Origin: Marinobacter salinisoli
GTDB taxonomy: Bacteria; Pseudomonadota; Gammaproteobacteria; Pseudomonadales; Oleiphilaceae
Assembly: GCF_017301335.1 (NCBI RefSeq)
Contig: NZ_CP071247.1
Span: 1,736,001-1,800,000, forward strand
Length of the DNA stretch: 64,000 nucleotides
Reading direction: 5' to 3'
The position numbers and the translations under genes were made by a program. Numbering within the stretch: the first letter of the stretch is position 1; each line of letters starts with the position of its first letter. Below the pieces are notes generated by a model, which saw only the letters and a list, made by a program, of their open reading frames with translations, was not told where the DNA came from and did no database searches. Positions 1 to 9,615 of this stretch are shown one piece after another.

Positions 1-2
1 CC

Positions 3-920
3 ATCAGTTCTTCCGATCTGGGGTTTGTGGTTGGGCCACGGCTGAACGCGGCGGGCCGCCTGGACGATATGAGTGTCGGTATTGCCTGTTTGCTGGCGGA
101 CAGCGATCAGGAAGCTCAACGGCTTGCCAGAGAGCTGGATACGTTCAATCGTGAGCGCCGGAATATCGAGCGGGATATGAAGGCCCAGGCGCAGGAGTTG
201 CTTGCCTCCATGTCCCTGGATGTTGATGGCTTGCCCTGGGGACTGGCGTTGTTCGACCCGGACTGGCATCAGGGCGTTATCGGCATTCTGGCGGCCCGTA
301 TTCGCGAGCAAACCCACCGCCCCACCATTGCCTTTGCCGGCGACGACAATGGCGAGGATATCAAGGGGTCGGCCCGGTCGATCCCCGGCTTGCATATCCG
401 GGATGTGCTGGCCTCGGTGGATGCGCTGCACCCGGGTATGATTAAAAAGTTCGGCGGACACGCGATGGCCGCTGGCATGACCCTGGCGCGCAGTGACCTT
501 GATCGGTTTTCAAAGGCCTTTGATGACGCAGTGCGGACAAGCCTGAGTGCTGACGATCTGGAAGCCACAATCGTCACGGACGGGCCCTTGAGCGTCGATG
601 AGTTGTGCCTGGATACAGCCTTGCTGCTCAAGCGATCGGGGCCCTGGGGGCAGCATTTTCCCGAGCCTGTATTCGATGGTGAATTCCACGTGGTCAGCCA
701 GCGGATCGTGGGTGAAAACCACCTGAAACTGGTATTGAAGCCGGTGGCCGGCGGCGACATCGTAGATGGCATTGCGTTCAATACCGGCTCCGAAGTTCCG
801 GATTACACCCGCACCGGTGCGCGGGTGGTTTACAAACCGGACGCCAACACCTTCCGCGGTCGAACAACTCTGCAGTTACTGGTGGATCATCTTGAGCCGC
901 TGTCCGGTGCTCGCCTCTAA
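3..920 (+). CDS. recJ: Single-stranded-DNA exonuclease RecJ, C-terminal part (5' end outside window)
   Basis: Partial gene: the frame is open from base 3 and ends in TAA at 918-920, giving 305 residues of the C-terminal half. RecJ degrades single-stranded DNA 5' to 3' in recombination and mismatch repair. The segment GPRLNAAGRLDDM near its start is the RecJ DHHA1-side signature, and GGHAMAAGMTL (about residue 155) is the conserved glycine/histidine motif of the DHHA1 domain. The C-terminal roughly 130 residues match the OB-fold region. The neighbours prfB and lysS follow on the same strand, which is the usual recJ-prfB-lysS order of gammaproteobacteria. Nothing looks broken apart from the window edge. 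Confidence 0.95.
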   Translation: MSSSDLGFVVGPRLNAAGRLDDMSVGIACLLADSDQEAQRLARELDTFNRERRNIERDMKAQAQELLASMSLDVDGLPWGLALFDPDWHQGVIGILAARIREQTHRPTIAFAGDDNGEDIKGSARSIPGLHIRDVLASVDALHPGMIKKFGGHAMAAGMTLARSDLDRFSKAFDDAVRTSLSADDLEATIVTDGPLSVDELCLDTALLLKRSGPWGQHFPEPVFDGEFHVVSQRIVGENHLKLVLKPVAGGDIVDGIAFNTGSEVPDYTRTGARVVYKPDANTFRGRTTLQLLVDHLEPLSGARL

Positions 921-1019
921 GGCCACGTATCGGTTTGCCGCGGCTGATTTGACTACCGTTTTCCGGTAGAATCCCGCCACTGTTTTTACTCATCATTTTC
1001 GAGAGCGAGTAAGGGTTTC

Positions 1020-2115
1020 ATGGAAATCAATCCCATTGTGACGAAGATTAAAGAACTCCGTGAGCGCACTGAAGCGCTTAGGGGGTATCTTTGACTACGA
1101 CCATCGTAGTGAGCGACTGGTTGAAGTAGAGCGTGAACTGGAGCAGCCCACGGTGTGGGATGATCCCGAGCGGGCGCAGGCGCTGGGCAAGGAGCGGTCC
1201 GACCTGGAGCTGATCGTCAAGACCATCGACAATCTGACCAACGGGCTGTCCGATGCAGAAAGCCTGCTGGAACTGGCGGTAGAGGAAGACGACGAAGGCA
1301 CCGTCGAGGAAATCGAGTCGGATCTTGGTGGTCTGGATCAGGACCTTGAGAAGCTCGAGTTCCGCCGGATGTTCTCCGGCGAAATGGACGCCAATAACGC
1401 CTACCTGGATATCCAGGCCGGTTCCGGCGGCACCGAGGCCCAGGATTGGGGCAACATGCTGCTGCGGATGTACCTGCGCTGGGCCGAGCGTCGCGGCTTC
1501 AAGGCCGAGATCGTCGAACTGCAGGAGGGTGAAGTGGCCGGCATCAAGAGTGCCACCGTTCACATCCAGGGCGACTACGCCTACGGTTGGTTGCGCACCG
1601 AGACCGGCGTGCACCGCCTGGTCCGTAAATCGCCGTTCGATTCCGGTAACCGTCGTCACACGTCGTTTTCGTCGGTATTCGTGTCCCCGGAAGTCGATGA
1701 CAGCTTTGAGATTGAAATCAATCCGGCGGATCTGCGTGTCGACGTGTACCGCGCCTCCGGTGCCGGTGGTCAGCACGTTAACCGGACCGAATCGGCGGTT
1801 CGTCTGACCCACAACCCCACCGGCATTGTTGTGGCCTGTCAGGCTGGCCGAAGCCAGCACCAGAACAAAGACCAGGCCATGAAACAGCTGAAGGCCAAGC
1901 TATTCGAGCGCGAGATGCAGGAGCGCAACGCCGAGAAGCAGAAGGCCGAGGACGCCAAAGCCGACATCGGTTGGGGTAGTCAGATCCGGTCTTACGTGCT
2001 GGATGACAGCCGGATCAAGGATCTGCGTACCAAGGTGGAAACCAGTAACACCCAGGCCGTGCTGGACGGCGATATCGATAAGTTCATCGAAGCCAGCCTG
2101 AAGATGGCGCTGTAA
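1020..2115 (+). CDS. prfB: Peptide chain release factor 2, expressed through a programmed +1 frameshift
   Basis: RF2 recognises UGA and UAA stop codons and triggers peptide release. Translation begins at ATG 1020 and meets an in-frame TGA at codon 25 (1092-1094). The ribosome must slip +1 on CTT (1089-1091) to continue into GACTACGAC. The downstream frame runs to TAA at 2113-2115. The joined product is about 364 residues, the normal RF2 length. It carries the SPF codon-recognition tripeptide ([11 protein letters not shown]) and the catalytic GGQ in [16 protein letters not shown]. The residue four before the GGQ is Ala, not the Thr found in E. coli K-12. A naive gene caller would start late at GTG 1060. 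It sits between recJ and lysS. Confidence 0.97.
1081..1095 (+). promoter_or_regulatory. prfB programmed +1 frameshift site
   Basis: The site contains an internal Shine-Dalgarno-like AGGGGG (1080-1085), a TAT codon, the slippery CTT and the stop TGA followed by C (TAT CTT TGA C, 1086-1095). This is the same arrangement as the well-studied E. coli prfB site. When RF2 is scarce, termination at the UGA is slow and the ribosome shifts +1, so RF2 controls its own synthesis. The site is seen directly in the sequence; the mechanism is from the family. Confidence 0.95.
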
Positions 2116-2164
2116 TTATTCAGCGCCAGACGAACCCGGACATCCCCGATTTTAGTGAGCCAAC

Positions 2165-3697
2165 ATGACTGAACAGACTCAGAATGCACAGCACGAGGAC
2201 AACAAGCTGATTGCCGAGCGTCGCGCCAAGCTGGCGGACATGCGCACTCAGGGCAATCCCTTCCCCAATAACTTCCGCCGTGACGCCACGGCAGCCGAGC
2301 TGCAGGAAAAATACGGTGAGAAGAGTAAGGAAGAGTTGGAACAGCTTGATATCAAAGTGGCCATTGCTGGCCGCATGATGCTGGACCGGAAGGCATTCAA
2401 AGTGGTTCAGGACATGACCGGGCGTATTCAGATCTACGCTTCCAAGCATGTGCAGAAGGACACCAAGCATTGGGATATGGGCGACATCGTCGGCGTACGC
2501 GGCACCCTGTGCAAATCCGGCAAGGGCGATCTGTATGTGATGATGGATGAGTACGTGCTGCTGACCAAGTCGCTGCGTCCGCTGCCGGAAAAGCACAAGG
2601 GCCTGACCGATATGGAAGCCCGCTACCGGCACCGGTATGTGGACCTGATGGTCAACGAGGACACGCGCAGAACCTTCCAGATGCGCACGCAGCTGATCAA
2701 CAGTATGCGCAACTACTTCAATGCTCGCGGGTTTATGGAAGTGGAAACGCCGATGCTGCAGGTGATTCCGGGCGGTGCCACGGCGCGCCCGTTTGTGACT
2801 CACCACAATGCGCTGGGGCGTGACATGTACATGCGGATTGCCCCCGAGCTGTACCTGAAGCGTCTGGTTGTTGGTGGCTTCGAGCGGGTGTTCGAGATCA
2901 ACCGCAACTTCCGTAACGAAGGTCTGTCCACCCGGCACAATCCCGAGTTCACCATGGTGGAGTTCTACCAGGCGTATGCCGATTACAACGACCTGATGGA
3001 TCTCACCGAGGACATGCTACGCCAGATCACCCGTGAGGTTCTGGGTACCACCATGGTGGTCAACACCCGTGAACTGGCCAATGGCGAAACGGAAACCGTG
3101 GAGTACGACTTCGGCAAGCCATTCCACCGTATGACCGTGGTTGAAGCCATCCTCGAGCACAATCCGGACATTCAGGCAGGCCAGCTGGGTGATGAAGCCA
3201 GCGCTCGCCGTGTGGCCGACTCGCTCGGCATCCCGCTCAAAGATAACTGGGGGCTGGGTAAGGTCCAGATTGAGATTTTTGAGGCCACAGCTGAGCACAA
3301 ACTGATCCAGCCGACCTTCATCACGGATTACCCGAAAGAAGTGTCGCCGCTGGCCCGCTGCAAGGACAGCGATCCGTTTGTCACCGAGCGCTTTGAGTTC
3401 TTTGTGGGTGGTCGTGAGCTGGCCAATGGCTTCTCAGAGCTCAACGACGCCGAGGACCAGGCCGAGCGCTTCCACGCCCAGGTAGCCGAGAAAGACGCCG
3501 GGGATGACGAGGCCATGTTCTACGATGAAGACTACGTGATGGCGCTGGAGTACGGCCTGCCGCCGACGGCTGGCGAAGGAATCGGTATTGACCGCCTGGC
3601 CATGTTGCTGACCGACAGCCCGTCCATCCGCGACGTGATCCTGTTCCCGGCCATGCGTCCTGAGCACAAGGCCGAGCAGCACAAGGAAGAGGAGTAA
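2165..3697 (+). CDS. lysS: Lysyl-tRNA synthetase, class II
   Basis: 510 residues; it charges tRNA-Lys with lysine in the cytoplasm. The N-terminal third is the OB-fold anticodon-binding domain ([20 protein letters not shown], about residues 60-150). The catalytic core carries class II motif 2 ([20 protein letters not shown]) and motif 3 near the C-terminus ([12 protein letters not shown]). The ATG start lies 49 bases after prfB, which fits an operon with prfB as in E. coli. The length equals the family norm and no key motif is missing. The C-terminus is lysine/glutamate rich, as is usual. Confidence 0.97.
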   Translation: MTEQTQNAQHEDNKLIAERRAKLADMRTQGNPFPNNFRRDATAAELQEKYGEKSKEELEQLDIKVAIAGRMMLDRKAFKVVQDMTGRIQIYASKHVQKDTKHWDMGDIVGVRGTLCKSGKGDLYVMMDEYVLLTKSLRPLPEKHKGLTDMEARYRHRYVDLMVNEDTRRTFQMRTQLINSMRNYFNARGFMEVETPMLQVIPGGATARPFVTHHNALGRDMYMRIAPELYLKRLVVGGFERVFEINRNFRNEGLSTRHNPEFTMVEFYQAYADYNDLMDLTEDMLRQITREVLGTTMVVNTRELANGETETVEYDFGKPFHRMTVVEAILEHNPDIQAGQLGDEASARRVADSLGIPLKDNWGLGKVQIEIFEATAEHKLIQPTFITDYPKEVSPLARCKDSDPFVTERFEFFVGGRELANGFSELNDAEDQAERFHAQVAEKDAGDDEAMFYDEDYVMALEYGLPPTAGEGIGIDRLAMLLTDSPSIRDVILFPAMRPEHKAEQHKEEE

Positions 3698-3699
3698 CC

Positions 3700-4431
3700 G
3701 TGTCCCCGGTTGAGGTTCTGGCTAACCAGCTCAGGCCCGACCGGGGCTGGTCCGAACACCTTGGCCCGGAATTCCGTCAGCCGTATATGCAGCAGTTGGC
3801 GGACTTTCTGGCCCGGGAAGAGCGGGCGGGCAAGGTGTTGTTCCCCGCCAGTCAGCATTGCTTCAATGCCTTGAATACCACCGCTTTGAGCGATGTGTCT
3901 GTGGTGATTTTGGGGCAGGATCCTTATCACGGGCCCGGGCAGGCTCACGGGTTGTGTTTTTCCGTACGGCCGGACGTGGCCACGCCCCCATCCCTAGTGA
4001 ATATTTTCAAGGAAATCCAGTCCGACCTCGGGATCGAACCGCCTGATCATGGTTGTCTGCAGCCGTGGGCAGAAGAGGGCGTGCTGCTGCTCAACAGCGT
4101 GTTGACGGTGGTGCAGGGGCAGGCTGGCGCCCACCAGCGGCAGGGTTGGGAGCGTTTTACCGACAAAGTGGTGGAAACCATCAACCGGGAGCGTGATGGT
4201 GTGGTTTTCCTGCTCTGGGGCAGCTATGCCCGCAAGAAAGGCCAGCATATTGATCGCAACCGGCATCTGGTTCTGGAAGGTCCGCATCCATCGCCGCTGA
4301 GTGCCTACCGCGGTTTCTTCGGCTGCAGGCATTTCTCCCGTGCCAACGACTGGCTGCAACAAAACGGGCAGCAACCTATCAACTGGGCGCTGCCCTCCAG
4401 GGCCGAGCTCATGGCCCGCTACCGGGGATAA
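3700..4431 (+). CDS. ung: Uracil-DNA glycosylase, family 1
   Basis: 243 residues; it removes uracil from DNA as the first step of base-excision repair. Family-1 motifs are intact: [14 protein letters not shown], with the water-activating Asp and the Tyr that blocks thymine, and [11 protein letters not shown], with the catalytic His and minor-groove loop. LLLNSVLTV lies between them. The start is GTG at 3700, two bases after the lysS stop, so it is probably co-transcribed with and translationally linked to lysS. It is about 14 residues longer than the E. coli enzyme, mostly at the N-terminus. It converges with the HDOD gene, with only 3 bases between the stops. Confidence 0.96.
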   Translation: MSPVEVLANQLRPDRGWSEHLGPEFRQPYMQQLADFLAREERAGKVLFPASQHCFNALNTTALSDVSVVILGQDPYHGPGQAHGLCFSVRPDVATPPSLVNIFKEIQSDLGIEPPDHGCLQPWAEEGVLLLNSVLTVVQGQAGAHQRQGWERFTDKVVETINRERDGVVFLLWGSYARKKGQHIDRNRHLVLEGPHPSPLSAYRGFFGCRHFSRANDWLQQNGQQPINWALPSRAELMARYRG

Positions 4432-4434
4432 GTC

Positions 4435-5268
4435 TTACTGCAGCAGCGCCATGGCGGCTTCCATTTGCGCGTTCAGATCCTCTTCTTCGCTCATATCGAT
4501 GTTCGGATCCAGGCCCAGACGGTCAAAGGCGGAAATGCCATTCCAGTCCATGTCCGTCCAAGGATGCCCGGTTCCGGCGACCAGCTGCAGGTTGGCAACC
4601 ATAACCAGATCCGCGTAGTCGGCCGACGGCACCTTGCGTTGGAAGTTGGCGTATTCCAGCGGCACATTCTGAAGCTCTTTCGGAAAGTCCCACTTCTCCA
4701 GAATGATGGATCCGATTCTCGGGTGCAGCTGTTCAATGACGTTGTCGAGCATGATGCTGCTGATCTGGATGTCCTGATCCTCGACATAGCGGAGGATCGG
4801 CAGCACACCGATCAGGTGCACGAGGCCGGCGAGTGTGGCCTGGTCGGGTCTCAATCGGGTGTAGTGCTGCGCCAGGACGTGACAGATGCCAGCCACTTCG
4901 GTGCTGGTCTGCCAGGTGGCGCGCAGGCGCTTGTCGACCATGTCCGAGGTTGCCTGAAACATCTGTTCCATCGCCAGCCCCATCGCCAGGTTGCTGGTGT
5001 ACGCCATGCCAAGCCGGCTTACCGCCATGTTCAGGTTTTCGATGGCTCTCGAACCCCGAAAGAGCGGACTGTTGCAAACCCGGATGATGCGGGCGGAAAG
5101 AGCCGTGTCGTTGGAGATGACTTTCACCAGGTCCATAATCGAGGAGTCCTCAGACTCGGCGATCTCACGAACCTCCAGCGCAACCTCCGGCAGGGTGGGA
5201 AGCAGCAGCTTGTCGCTCTCGATGGCGGTGATCAGGTCAGTCTTGATGGTTTCGACAATGTTCGACAT
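4435..5268 (-). CDS. HDOD-domain signalling protein
   Basis: 277 residues. The HDOD domain spans about residues 15-210: LPTLPEVALEVREIAE, VISNDTALSARIIRVCNSPL and the RLGMAYTSNLAMGLA helix are the hallmark segments. HDOD is an HD-superfamily fold that usually lacks the catalytic metal site and acts in signalling, motility or c-di-GMP networks; the exact role here is unknown. There is no output domain and no membrane segment, so it is probably cytoplasmic. It is the last gene of the minus-strand run nadB-sdhE-ygfX-ygfZ, but a 115-base gap separates it from ygfZ, so it may have its own promoter. No strong Shine-Dalgarno was seen. Confidence 0.85.
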   Translation of the reverse strand: MSNIVETIKTDLITAIESDKLLLPTLPEVALEVREIAESEDSSIMDLVKVISNDTALSARIIRVCNSPLFRGSRAIENLNMAVSRLGMAYTSNLAMGLAMEQMFQATSDMVDKRLRATWQTSTEVAGICHVLAQHYTRLRPDQATLAGLVHLIGVLPILRYVEDQDIQISSIMLDNVIEQLHPRIGSIILEKWDFPKELQNVPLEYANFQRKVPSADYADLVMVANLQLVAGTGHPWTDMDWNGISAFDRLGLDPNIDMSEEEDLNAQMEAAMALLQ

Positions 5269-5383
5269 GTTCAGTGGCTGTCCGGTTGTTATACGCAGGC
5301 GCCGGGCACGGACGTGTCGCCGCCTGCTTAATTCCTGAAAGAAGCGTACGTTATAGCAAATTCAGCGGGCTTTGCCTGTCAAC

Positions 5384-6397
5384 TTATGTATCTGTCTTTA
5401 CAGGGGGATTCTGCTCTGGAACGGCATAGGGAAGGGGGCGGCGTTCCAGTTTCTGGTCGGGTGTCGCCTCCGCGTGAAGGTCGTCGAGTCTGGCGTCGTG
5501 CCGGACCACAGCCAGCAACTCGACACTGCCGTTTTCATAGCGCACGGAATTCACCACCGTGCCGACAGAGCGATCCTCGCTCAGCAGCGATGAGCCGGGC
5601 AACGGAAGTGCTGGTGCCTGCTCCACAGCAAATCGAAACAGGCTTTTTTTAAGTTGCCCCAGAAAATGCATTCGGGCGATCACTTCTTGCCCGGTGTAGC
5701 AGCCTTTCTTGAAATGAACCCCGCCCACATGTTGCCAGTTGAGCATCTGTGGTACGAACTGCTCTTGAGTTTCGCTCGAGAGTGAGGCAATCCCTGCTGC
5801 GATTTCGGCTGCGTGCCAGTCAGCCAGCGGCCGTTCGGAATCGGCCGAAAGCGGCGATTCGGCGGTGAGGGCCCAGAGTTCGAACCGGGCCAATCCATCT
5901 GACGTGGGCTCTACCCGGATCAGCCGGCCATAATCCGTGCTCAGGGTGTCGCCGGGGGCGGTGAGTTCCGAGATTCGGTCACCGGCCAGAACGGACGCAG
6001 TGTCGGTGCCAAACAGCCCCAGAATACGACTCTCCGGAACCTGGCTGGCGGTGGTGCCCCGGAACAGCATCAGGTATTTCTTGAGGTGTGCCATGGTGGG
6101 GTCGGCCAGGGCAGTCGGCAAATCAAATAGAATGTCGTCACCATCGCGCACCAGACGCGTCAGGCAGTAGGCGCGGCCTTTGGGGGTCGAAGCGGCCGCC
6201 CGGAGAGAGCGGCTTGAGATCACTTCGGTCAGGTTCTGGCTGAACTGACCCTGAAGGAAAGGCTCCGTGCCCGGGCCGCTGACACGGACAATGACTCTGT
6301 CCGTCAGCGCCGACCAGCCGGATGCCGGCCGCGGCAGATGAGCGGTGGCTCGGTCGTCAGAATTCACCGCTGAGGCGGTCGCATCTGTGTCAGTCAT
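5384..6397 (-). CDS. ygfZ: Folate-binding Fe-S cluster repair protein YgfZ
   Basis: 337 residues, related to the T-protein of glycine cleavage. YgfZ uses tetrahydrofolate and helps maintain or repair certain Fe-S enzymes such as MiaB. The family signature KGCYTGQEVIARMHFLG, with its redox-sensitive Cys (K-G-C-Y-x-G-Q-E), is intact at about residues 233-249. The N-terminal roughly 25 residues are a variable Ala/Thr/Asp-rich stretch. It lies 21 bases after ygfX and probably shares its operon. The grouping with nadB, whose partner NadA is an Fe-S enzyme, and with the succinate dehydrogenase assembly factor gives the cluster a flavin/Fe-S maintenance theme (inference). Confidence 0.92.
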   Translation of the reverse strand: MTDTDATASAVNSDDRATAHLPRPASGWSALTDRVIVRVSGPGTEPFLQGQFSQNLTEVISSRSLRAAASTPKGRAYCLTRLVRDGDDILFDLPTALADPTMAHLKKYLMLFRGTTASQVPESRILGLFGTDTASVLAGDRISELTAPGDTLSTDYGRLIRVEPTSDGLARFELWALTAESPLSADSERPLADWHAAEIAAGIASLSSETQEQFVPQMLNWQHVGGVHFKKGCYTGQEVIARMHFLGQLKKSLFRFAVEQAPALPLPGSSLLSEDRSVGTVVNSVRYENGSVELLAVVRHDARLDDLHAEATPDQKLERRPLPYAVPEQNPPVKTDT

Positions 6398-6418
6398 TCG
6401 GTGCTCCAGGTCAGGTTG

Positions 6419-6880
6419 TTACGAGGATGGCGCTTGCTGGCCCAGTCTCAGCCATACGCGAAGTCGACGATACTCGTTGCCAGGTACGTTGCCTTGGCAG
6501 CAAGGGTTACTGCCGATCAGAATCGCCGAGTACGACCTGACAGTGGAGTCTTTGGCGCTGAGTTTCAAGAGGGTGAGGTGCGGGCCCAGCCGGCTGGCGG
6601 GGGAGGGGGAGACCGGCTCACGCTGACCACAGCCCAGCTGAGCATACAGCTGGCCCTGTTCCAGCAAGAGCGAGGTCACCGCTGACTTGCCTTGCAGCAG
6701 GCCGGTTTTGCGGAACACCACAGCTGCCCCGGCCAGCGTCAGTGGGACGCCAGCCACCAGCCAGGGATAACGTGTCGCCCCAACGCCCAGCAAAAAAATG
6801 CTGATCGCCAGCCAGGGCAGTGAGGCGATTATCCCGGCGGGCACGGACGGGGCTAGCGGAATCTCAATCCGGCTGAACAC
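6419..6880 (-). CDS. ygfX: YgfX-family inner-membrane protein
   Basis: 153 residues with two adjacent transmembrane stretches near the N-terminus ([19 protein letters not shown] and [17 protein letters not shown]) and then a soluble tail ending in LRVWLRLG. This is the YgfX (CptA) layout. YgfX is normally encoded beside sdhE, as here. In enterobacteria it has been called the toxin-like partner of SdhE and linked to cell-shape effects; whether that holds here is not known. The start is GTG at 6880 and overlaps the end of sdhE by 17 bases, so the two are probably translationally coupled. The sequence is otherwise weakly conserved, so the call relies on topology and context. Confidence 0.75.
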   Translation of the reverse strand: MFSRIEIPLAPSVPAGIIASLPWLAISIFLLGVGATRYPWLVAGVPLTLAGAAVVFRKTGLLQGKSAVTSLLLEQGQLYAQLGCGQREPVSPSPASRLGPHLTLLKLSAKDSTVRSYSAILIGSNPCCQGNVPGNEYRRLRVWLRLGQQAPSS

Positions 6881-7127
6881 GGTTAAGGATCATGTCCACG
6901 ATGCGCTGCAGATCGGGGTCGTCGGGCCGGCTGCGCTGCATAAACCATTCGAACATGTCGGTGTCTTCGCAGCTGAGGAGCTTCTGGTATCGGGCCTGGT
7001 CTTCGGCCGGCAAATCACGGTAGACCTGTTCGATAAAGGGAATCAGCAGCACATCGAGTTCAAGCATGCCTCGCCGGCTATGCCACCAGAGGCGGTTGAA
7101 TTCAGTGTTGTCTGTGGGAGCGGACAT
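6864..7127 (-). CDS. sdhE: FAD assembly factor SdhE
   Basis: 87 residues. SdhE binds succinate dehydrogenase flavoprotein and promotes covalent FAD attachment. The signature RRGMLELD is present (about residues 18-25), with the conserved Gly, followed by [18 protein letters not shown] and the acidic [11 protein letters not shown] segment. The open frame extends 57 codons further upstream, but the start [10 protein letters not shown] at 7127 is preferred: it has a GGAAG Shine-Dalgarno and fits the family length. It lies 47 bases after nadB on the same strand, a linkage that makes sense because NadB is a homologue of the succinate dehydrogenase flavoprotein. Confidence 0.93.
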   Translation of the reverse strand: MSAPTDNTEFNRLWWHSRRGMLELDVLLIPFIEQVYRDLPAEDQARYQKLLSCEDTDMFEWFMQRSRPDDPDLQRIVDMILNRVQPD

Positions 7128-7174
7128 AGTTACTTCCGTTGGGTTGAATGAATTCACTGGATCGCGTCGCCAAT

Positions 7175-8800
7175 TCAAGGTGCGAGTGTTCGGTAGGTTG
7201 TTGGCACCAACACAGTGTCTTTGGCTTCGCTGCTCAGGCCGGGGTAGTCGAGGGTATAGTGCAGGCCCCGGCTTTCTTTGCGCTGCAGTGCCGAGCAAAT
7301 AATCAAGTCAGCCACCGTCACCAGGTTTCTCAGTTCCAGCAAATCGTTGGAGACCCGGTAATTGTTGTAAAACTCTCCGATTTCACTGGAAAGCAGATCA
7401 ACCCGGTGCTTGGCACGCTGAAGGCGCTTGGTCGTCCTGACAATGCCTACGTAATCCCACATGAAATGGCGCAGTTCGTCCCAGTTGTGAGAGATCACCA
7501 CGTCTTCATCGGAGTCCCGGACCTGGCTTTCATCCCAGGCCGGGGCTTCGGGCGCTGGCGGGACCTGGGCTTCCCGTTGAGCGATGTCGGTTGCGGCTGA
7601 GCGGCCGTAGACCAGGCATTCCAACAGGGAGTTGCTGGCCATCCGGTTGGCACCGTGCAGGCCGGTAAAGGCTGCCTCGCCAACCACGTACAGGTCGTTG
7701 ACGTCAGAACGGGCGGACTCGTCGGTCATGATGCCGCCGCAGGTGTAATGGGCTGCGGGCACCACAGGGATGGGGTCCTTGGTGATGTCGATGCCGAAAC
7801 CGAGGCACTTCTCGTAAATGGTTGGGAAGTGCTGGCGGATGAAGTCGGCGGGTTTGTGGCTGATGTCCAGGAGCAGGTGATCGGCACCCAGGCGCTTCAT
7901 CTCATGGTCAATCGCGCGAGCCACAATATCCCGTGGCGCCAGTTCCGCGCGCTCGTCAAAGCGATCCATAAACCGGCTGCCGTCGGGGAGTTTCAGCAGG
8001 CCACCCTCGCCACGAACCGCTTCTGTAATCAGGAAGGACTTGGCATGGGGATGGTACAGACAGGTCGGGTGAAATTGGTTGAACTCCATGTTCGCGACCC
8101 GACATCCGGCCCGCCAGGCCATCGCAATGCCATCGCCGGAAGCACCATCGGGATTGGTGGTGTAGCGGTAAGCCTTCGACGCACCGCCGGTGGCGATCAC
8201 CGTAAAGCGGGCGCGGAACAGCTCGACGTGGTTGTCTTCCAGGTTGAGCACGTAAGCGCCAACACAGCGATTGCCAGGCAGGTTCAGTTTGCGGTGGGTG
8301 ATCAGGTCGATTGCCACCCGGCCGGACTTGAGCTCAATGTTGCTTTGCGCCGCGGCCTGCTCCGCCAGTGTGGTTGAGACTGCGTGTCCGGTAGCATCGG
8401 CGGCATGGATAATTCTGCGATGGCTATGGCCGCCCTCGCGAGTCAGATGGAAATGGGCATTTTCATCTTTGGTGAAGTTGACCCCGGAATTGATCAGCCA
8501 ATCGATGCTGTCGCGACCGTTCTCAACGGTGAATCGAACGGCGTCCTCGTGGCACAGACCTGCGCCTGCGGCCAGGGTGTCCTTGACGTGGTCCTCGGTG
8601 GAATCATCGTCGTCCAGAACGGCTGCAATTCCGCCCTGAGCCCACAGCGTGGCACCGCTGGTGATGTCGGTTTTGCTGAGCACGCACACGCGCAGATGCT
8701 CTGGCAGGTTGAGTGCGACGGTCAGGCCGGCTGCGCCGCTGCCGATAATCAGAACATCGTATTCGTAGGACTGTGGCATCGGGTTAGGATCGAGGGGCAT
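7175..8800 (-). CDS. nadB: L-aspartate oxidase
   Basis: 541 residues. NadB oxidises L-aspartate to iminoaspartate, the first step of de novo NAD synthesis, and is a flavoprotein of the succinate dehydrogenase/fumarate reductase family. The N-terminal dinucleotide motif [15 protein letters not shown] (about residues 15-29) and the substrate-loop signature [14 protein letters not shown] are intact. Further family landmarks are [16 protein letters not shown] and HYTCGGI. ATG 8800 was chosen; a second ATG lies seven codons inside. It is divergent from the sigma-E gene, the classic nadB/rpoE arrangement, and leads the minus-strand cluster nadB-sdhE-ygfX-ygfZ. Confidence 0.97.
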   Translation of the reverse strand: MPLDPNPMPQSYEYDVLIIGSGAAGLTVALNLPEHLRVCVLSKTDITSGATLWAQGGIAAVLDDDDSTEDHVKDTLAAGAGLCHEDAVRFTVENGRDSIDWLINSGVNFTKDENAHFHLTREGGHSHRRIIHAADATGHAVSTTLAEQAAAQSNIELKSGRVAIDLITHRKLNLPGNRCVGAYVLNLEDNHVELFRARFTVIATGGASKAYRYTTNPDGASGDGIAMAWRAGCRVANMEFNQFHPTCLYHPHAKSFLITEAVRGEGGLLKLPDGSRFMDRFDERAELAPRDIVARAIDHEMKRLGADHLLLDISHKPADFIRQHFPTIYEKCLGFGIDITKDPIPVVPAAHYTCGGIMTDESARSDVNDLYVVGEAAFTGLHGANRMASNSLLECLVYGRSAATDIAQREAQVPPAPEAPAWDESQVRDSDEDVVISHNWDELRHFMWDYVGIVRTTKRLQRAKHRVDLLSSEIGEFYNNYRVSNDLLELRNLVTVADLIICSALQRKESRGLHYTLDYPGLSSEAKDTVLVPTTYRTLAP

Positions 8801-8816
8801 AATGTGGATGCCTATT

Positions 8817-8843
8817 GAACTAAACTTTGTGCGTGCTGTCTAT
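8817..8843 (+). promoter_or_regulatory. Possible sigma-E autoregulatory promoter of rpoE/algU
   Basis: GAACTA (8817-8822) and TCTAT (8839-8843) are separated by 16 bases. This resembles the sigma-E/AlgU consensus GAACTT-N16/17-TCTGA and sits in the nadB/rpoE divergent gap, where algU is autoregulated in Pseudomonas. The -10 match is only partial, so it is a candidate only. Confidence 0.35.
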
Positions 8844-8982
8844 TTGGCCTGACAGTAACAGGCCGTTGAAGTGGTGTCAGAATCACTCATTCGAGAAATG
8901 CCGGACAGCCAATATGATTCAAAAAACGCTCATTCAGGCCGGCGAGCCGGTCAGGATAACAGGGAAGCCCGGCGCATCCTCC

Positions 8983-9600
8983 ATGACTCCCGACAAAGAC
9001 CAGCGACAGAGTGGTGCCACCGAAAGTCAGACCGACTTGCAACTGGTGCGCAAGGTGCGCAACGGCGATCGGTCTGCCTTTGATCTGCTGGTATTGAAGT
9101 ACCAGTCCAGGGTTGCCTCCATCATCAGTCGTTATGTGTATGACAGTCAGGAGGTCATGGATCTGACCCAGGAAACCTTTGTCAAAGCCTATCGGGCTCT
9201 GGATCGATTTCGAGGCGACAGCGCTTTCTACACCTGGCTGTACCGGATCGCGGTGAATACCGCCAAGAATTTCCTCGAATCCCGTGGCCGTCGCCCTCAG
9301 GGCAGCGCTGACGTGGCTGAGGCCGAGACCTTTGAAGATGGCCAGCGGCTGCGTGACCTTGCCTCTCCGGAGCGTATCCTGCAACGTCAGGAGCTGCAGG
9401 CAGAGTTACAGAAGGCCATTGAGCACCTGCCGGAAGAGTTGCGTTCGGCGTTTCTGCTTCGGGAGTATGAGGGGTTAAGTTACGAAGATATTGCAAAGAT
9501 TCTTGAGTGCCCGATCGGCACCGTGCGCTCCCGGATTTTCCGGGCGCGGGACGCGGTGGACCGACATCTCGGGCCATTGCTCAACCACCCGGTGACATGA
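8983..9600 (+). CDS. rpoE: Extracytoplasmic stress sigma factor sigma-E (AlgU/RpoE)
   Basis: 205 residues from ATG 8983; the frame stays open for another 52 codons upstream, so the start is uncertain. Region 2 is present (FDLLVLKYQSRVASIISRYV, DLTQETFVKAYRALDRFRGD, AFYTWLYRIAVNTAKNFL), as is region 4 with its helix-turn-helix (LPEELRSAFLLREYEGLSYE, IAKILECPIGTVRSRIFRAR). The factor directs transcription of envelope-stress genes and is held inactive by the membrane anti-sigma factor encoded next. The order rpoE-rseA-rseB-rseC-mucD is identical to algU-mucABCD of Pseudomonas. The group is very probably one operon under its own sigma-E promoter. Confidence 0.95.
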   Translation: MTPDKDQRQSGATESQTDLQLVRKVRNGDRSAFDLLVLKYQSRVASIISRYVYDSQEVMDLTQETFVKAYRALDRFRGDSAFYTWLYRIAVNTAKNFLESRGRRPQGSADVAEAETFEDGQRLRDLASPERILQRQELQAELQKAIEHLPEELRSAFLLREYEGLSYEDIAKILECPIGTVRSRIFRARDAVDRHLGPLLNHPVT

Positions 9601-9615
9601 TCAAGGTTGCTTCCT

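Noticed and set aside
6..20. Resemblance of the first bases (GTTCTTCCGATCT) to a sequencing adapter end
   Set aside because: One base differs and the stretch encodes SSDLGF, which fits the conserved RecJ residues before VGPRLNAAGRL, so it is probably genomic.
952..968. CTACCG-TTTTC-CGGTAG as a terminator between recJ and prfB
   Set aside because: Only a 6-bp stem with no following T tract; recJ-prfB-lysS is usually read through.
1060..2115. RF2 as a 351-residue protein starting at GTG 1060
   Set aside because: The real start is ATG 1020 with the programmed frameshift; the GTG has no Shine-Dalgarno role.
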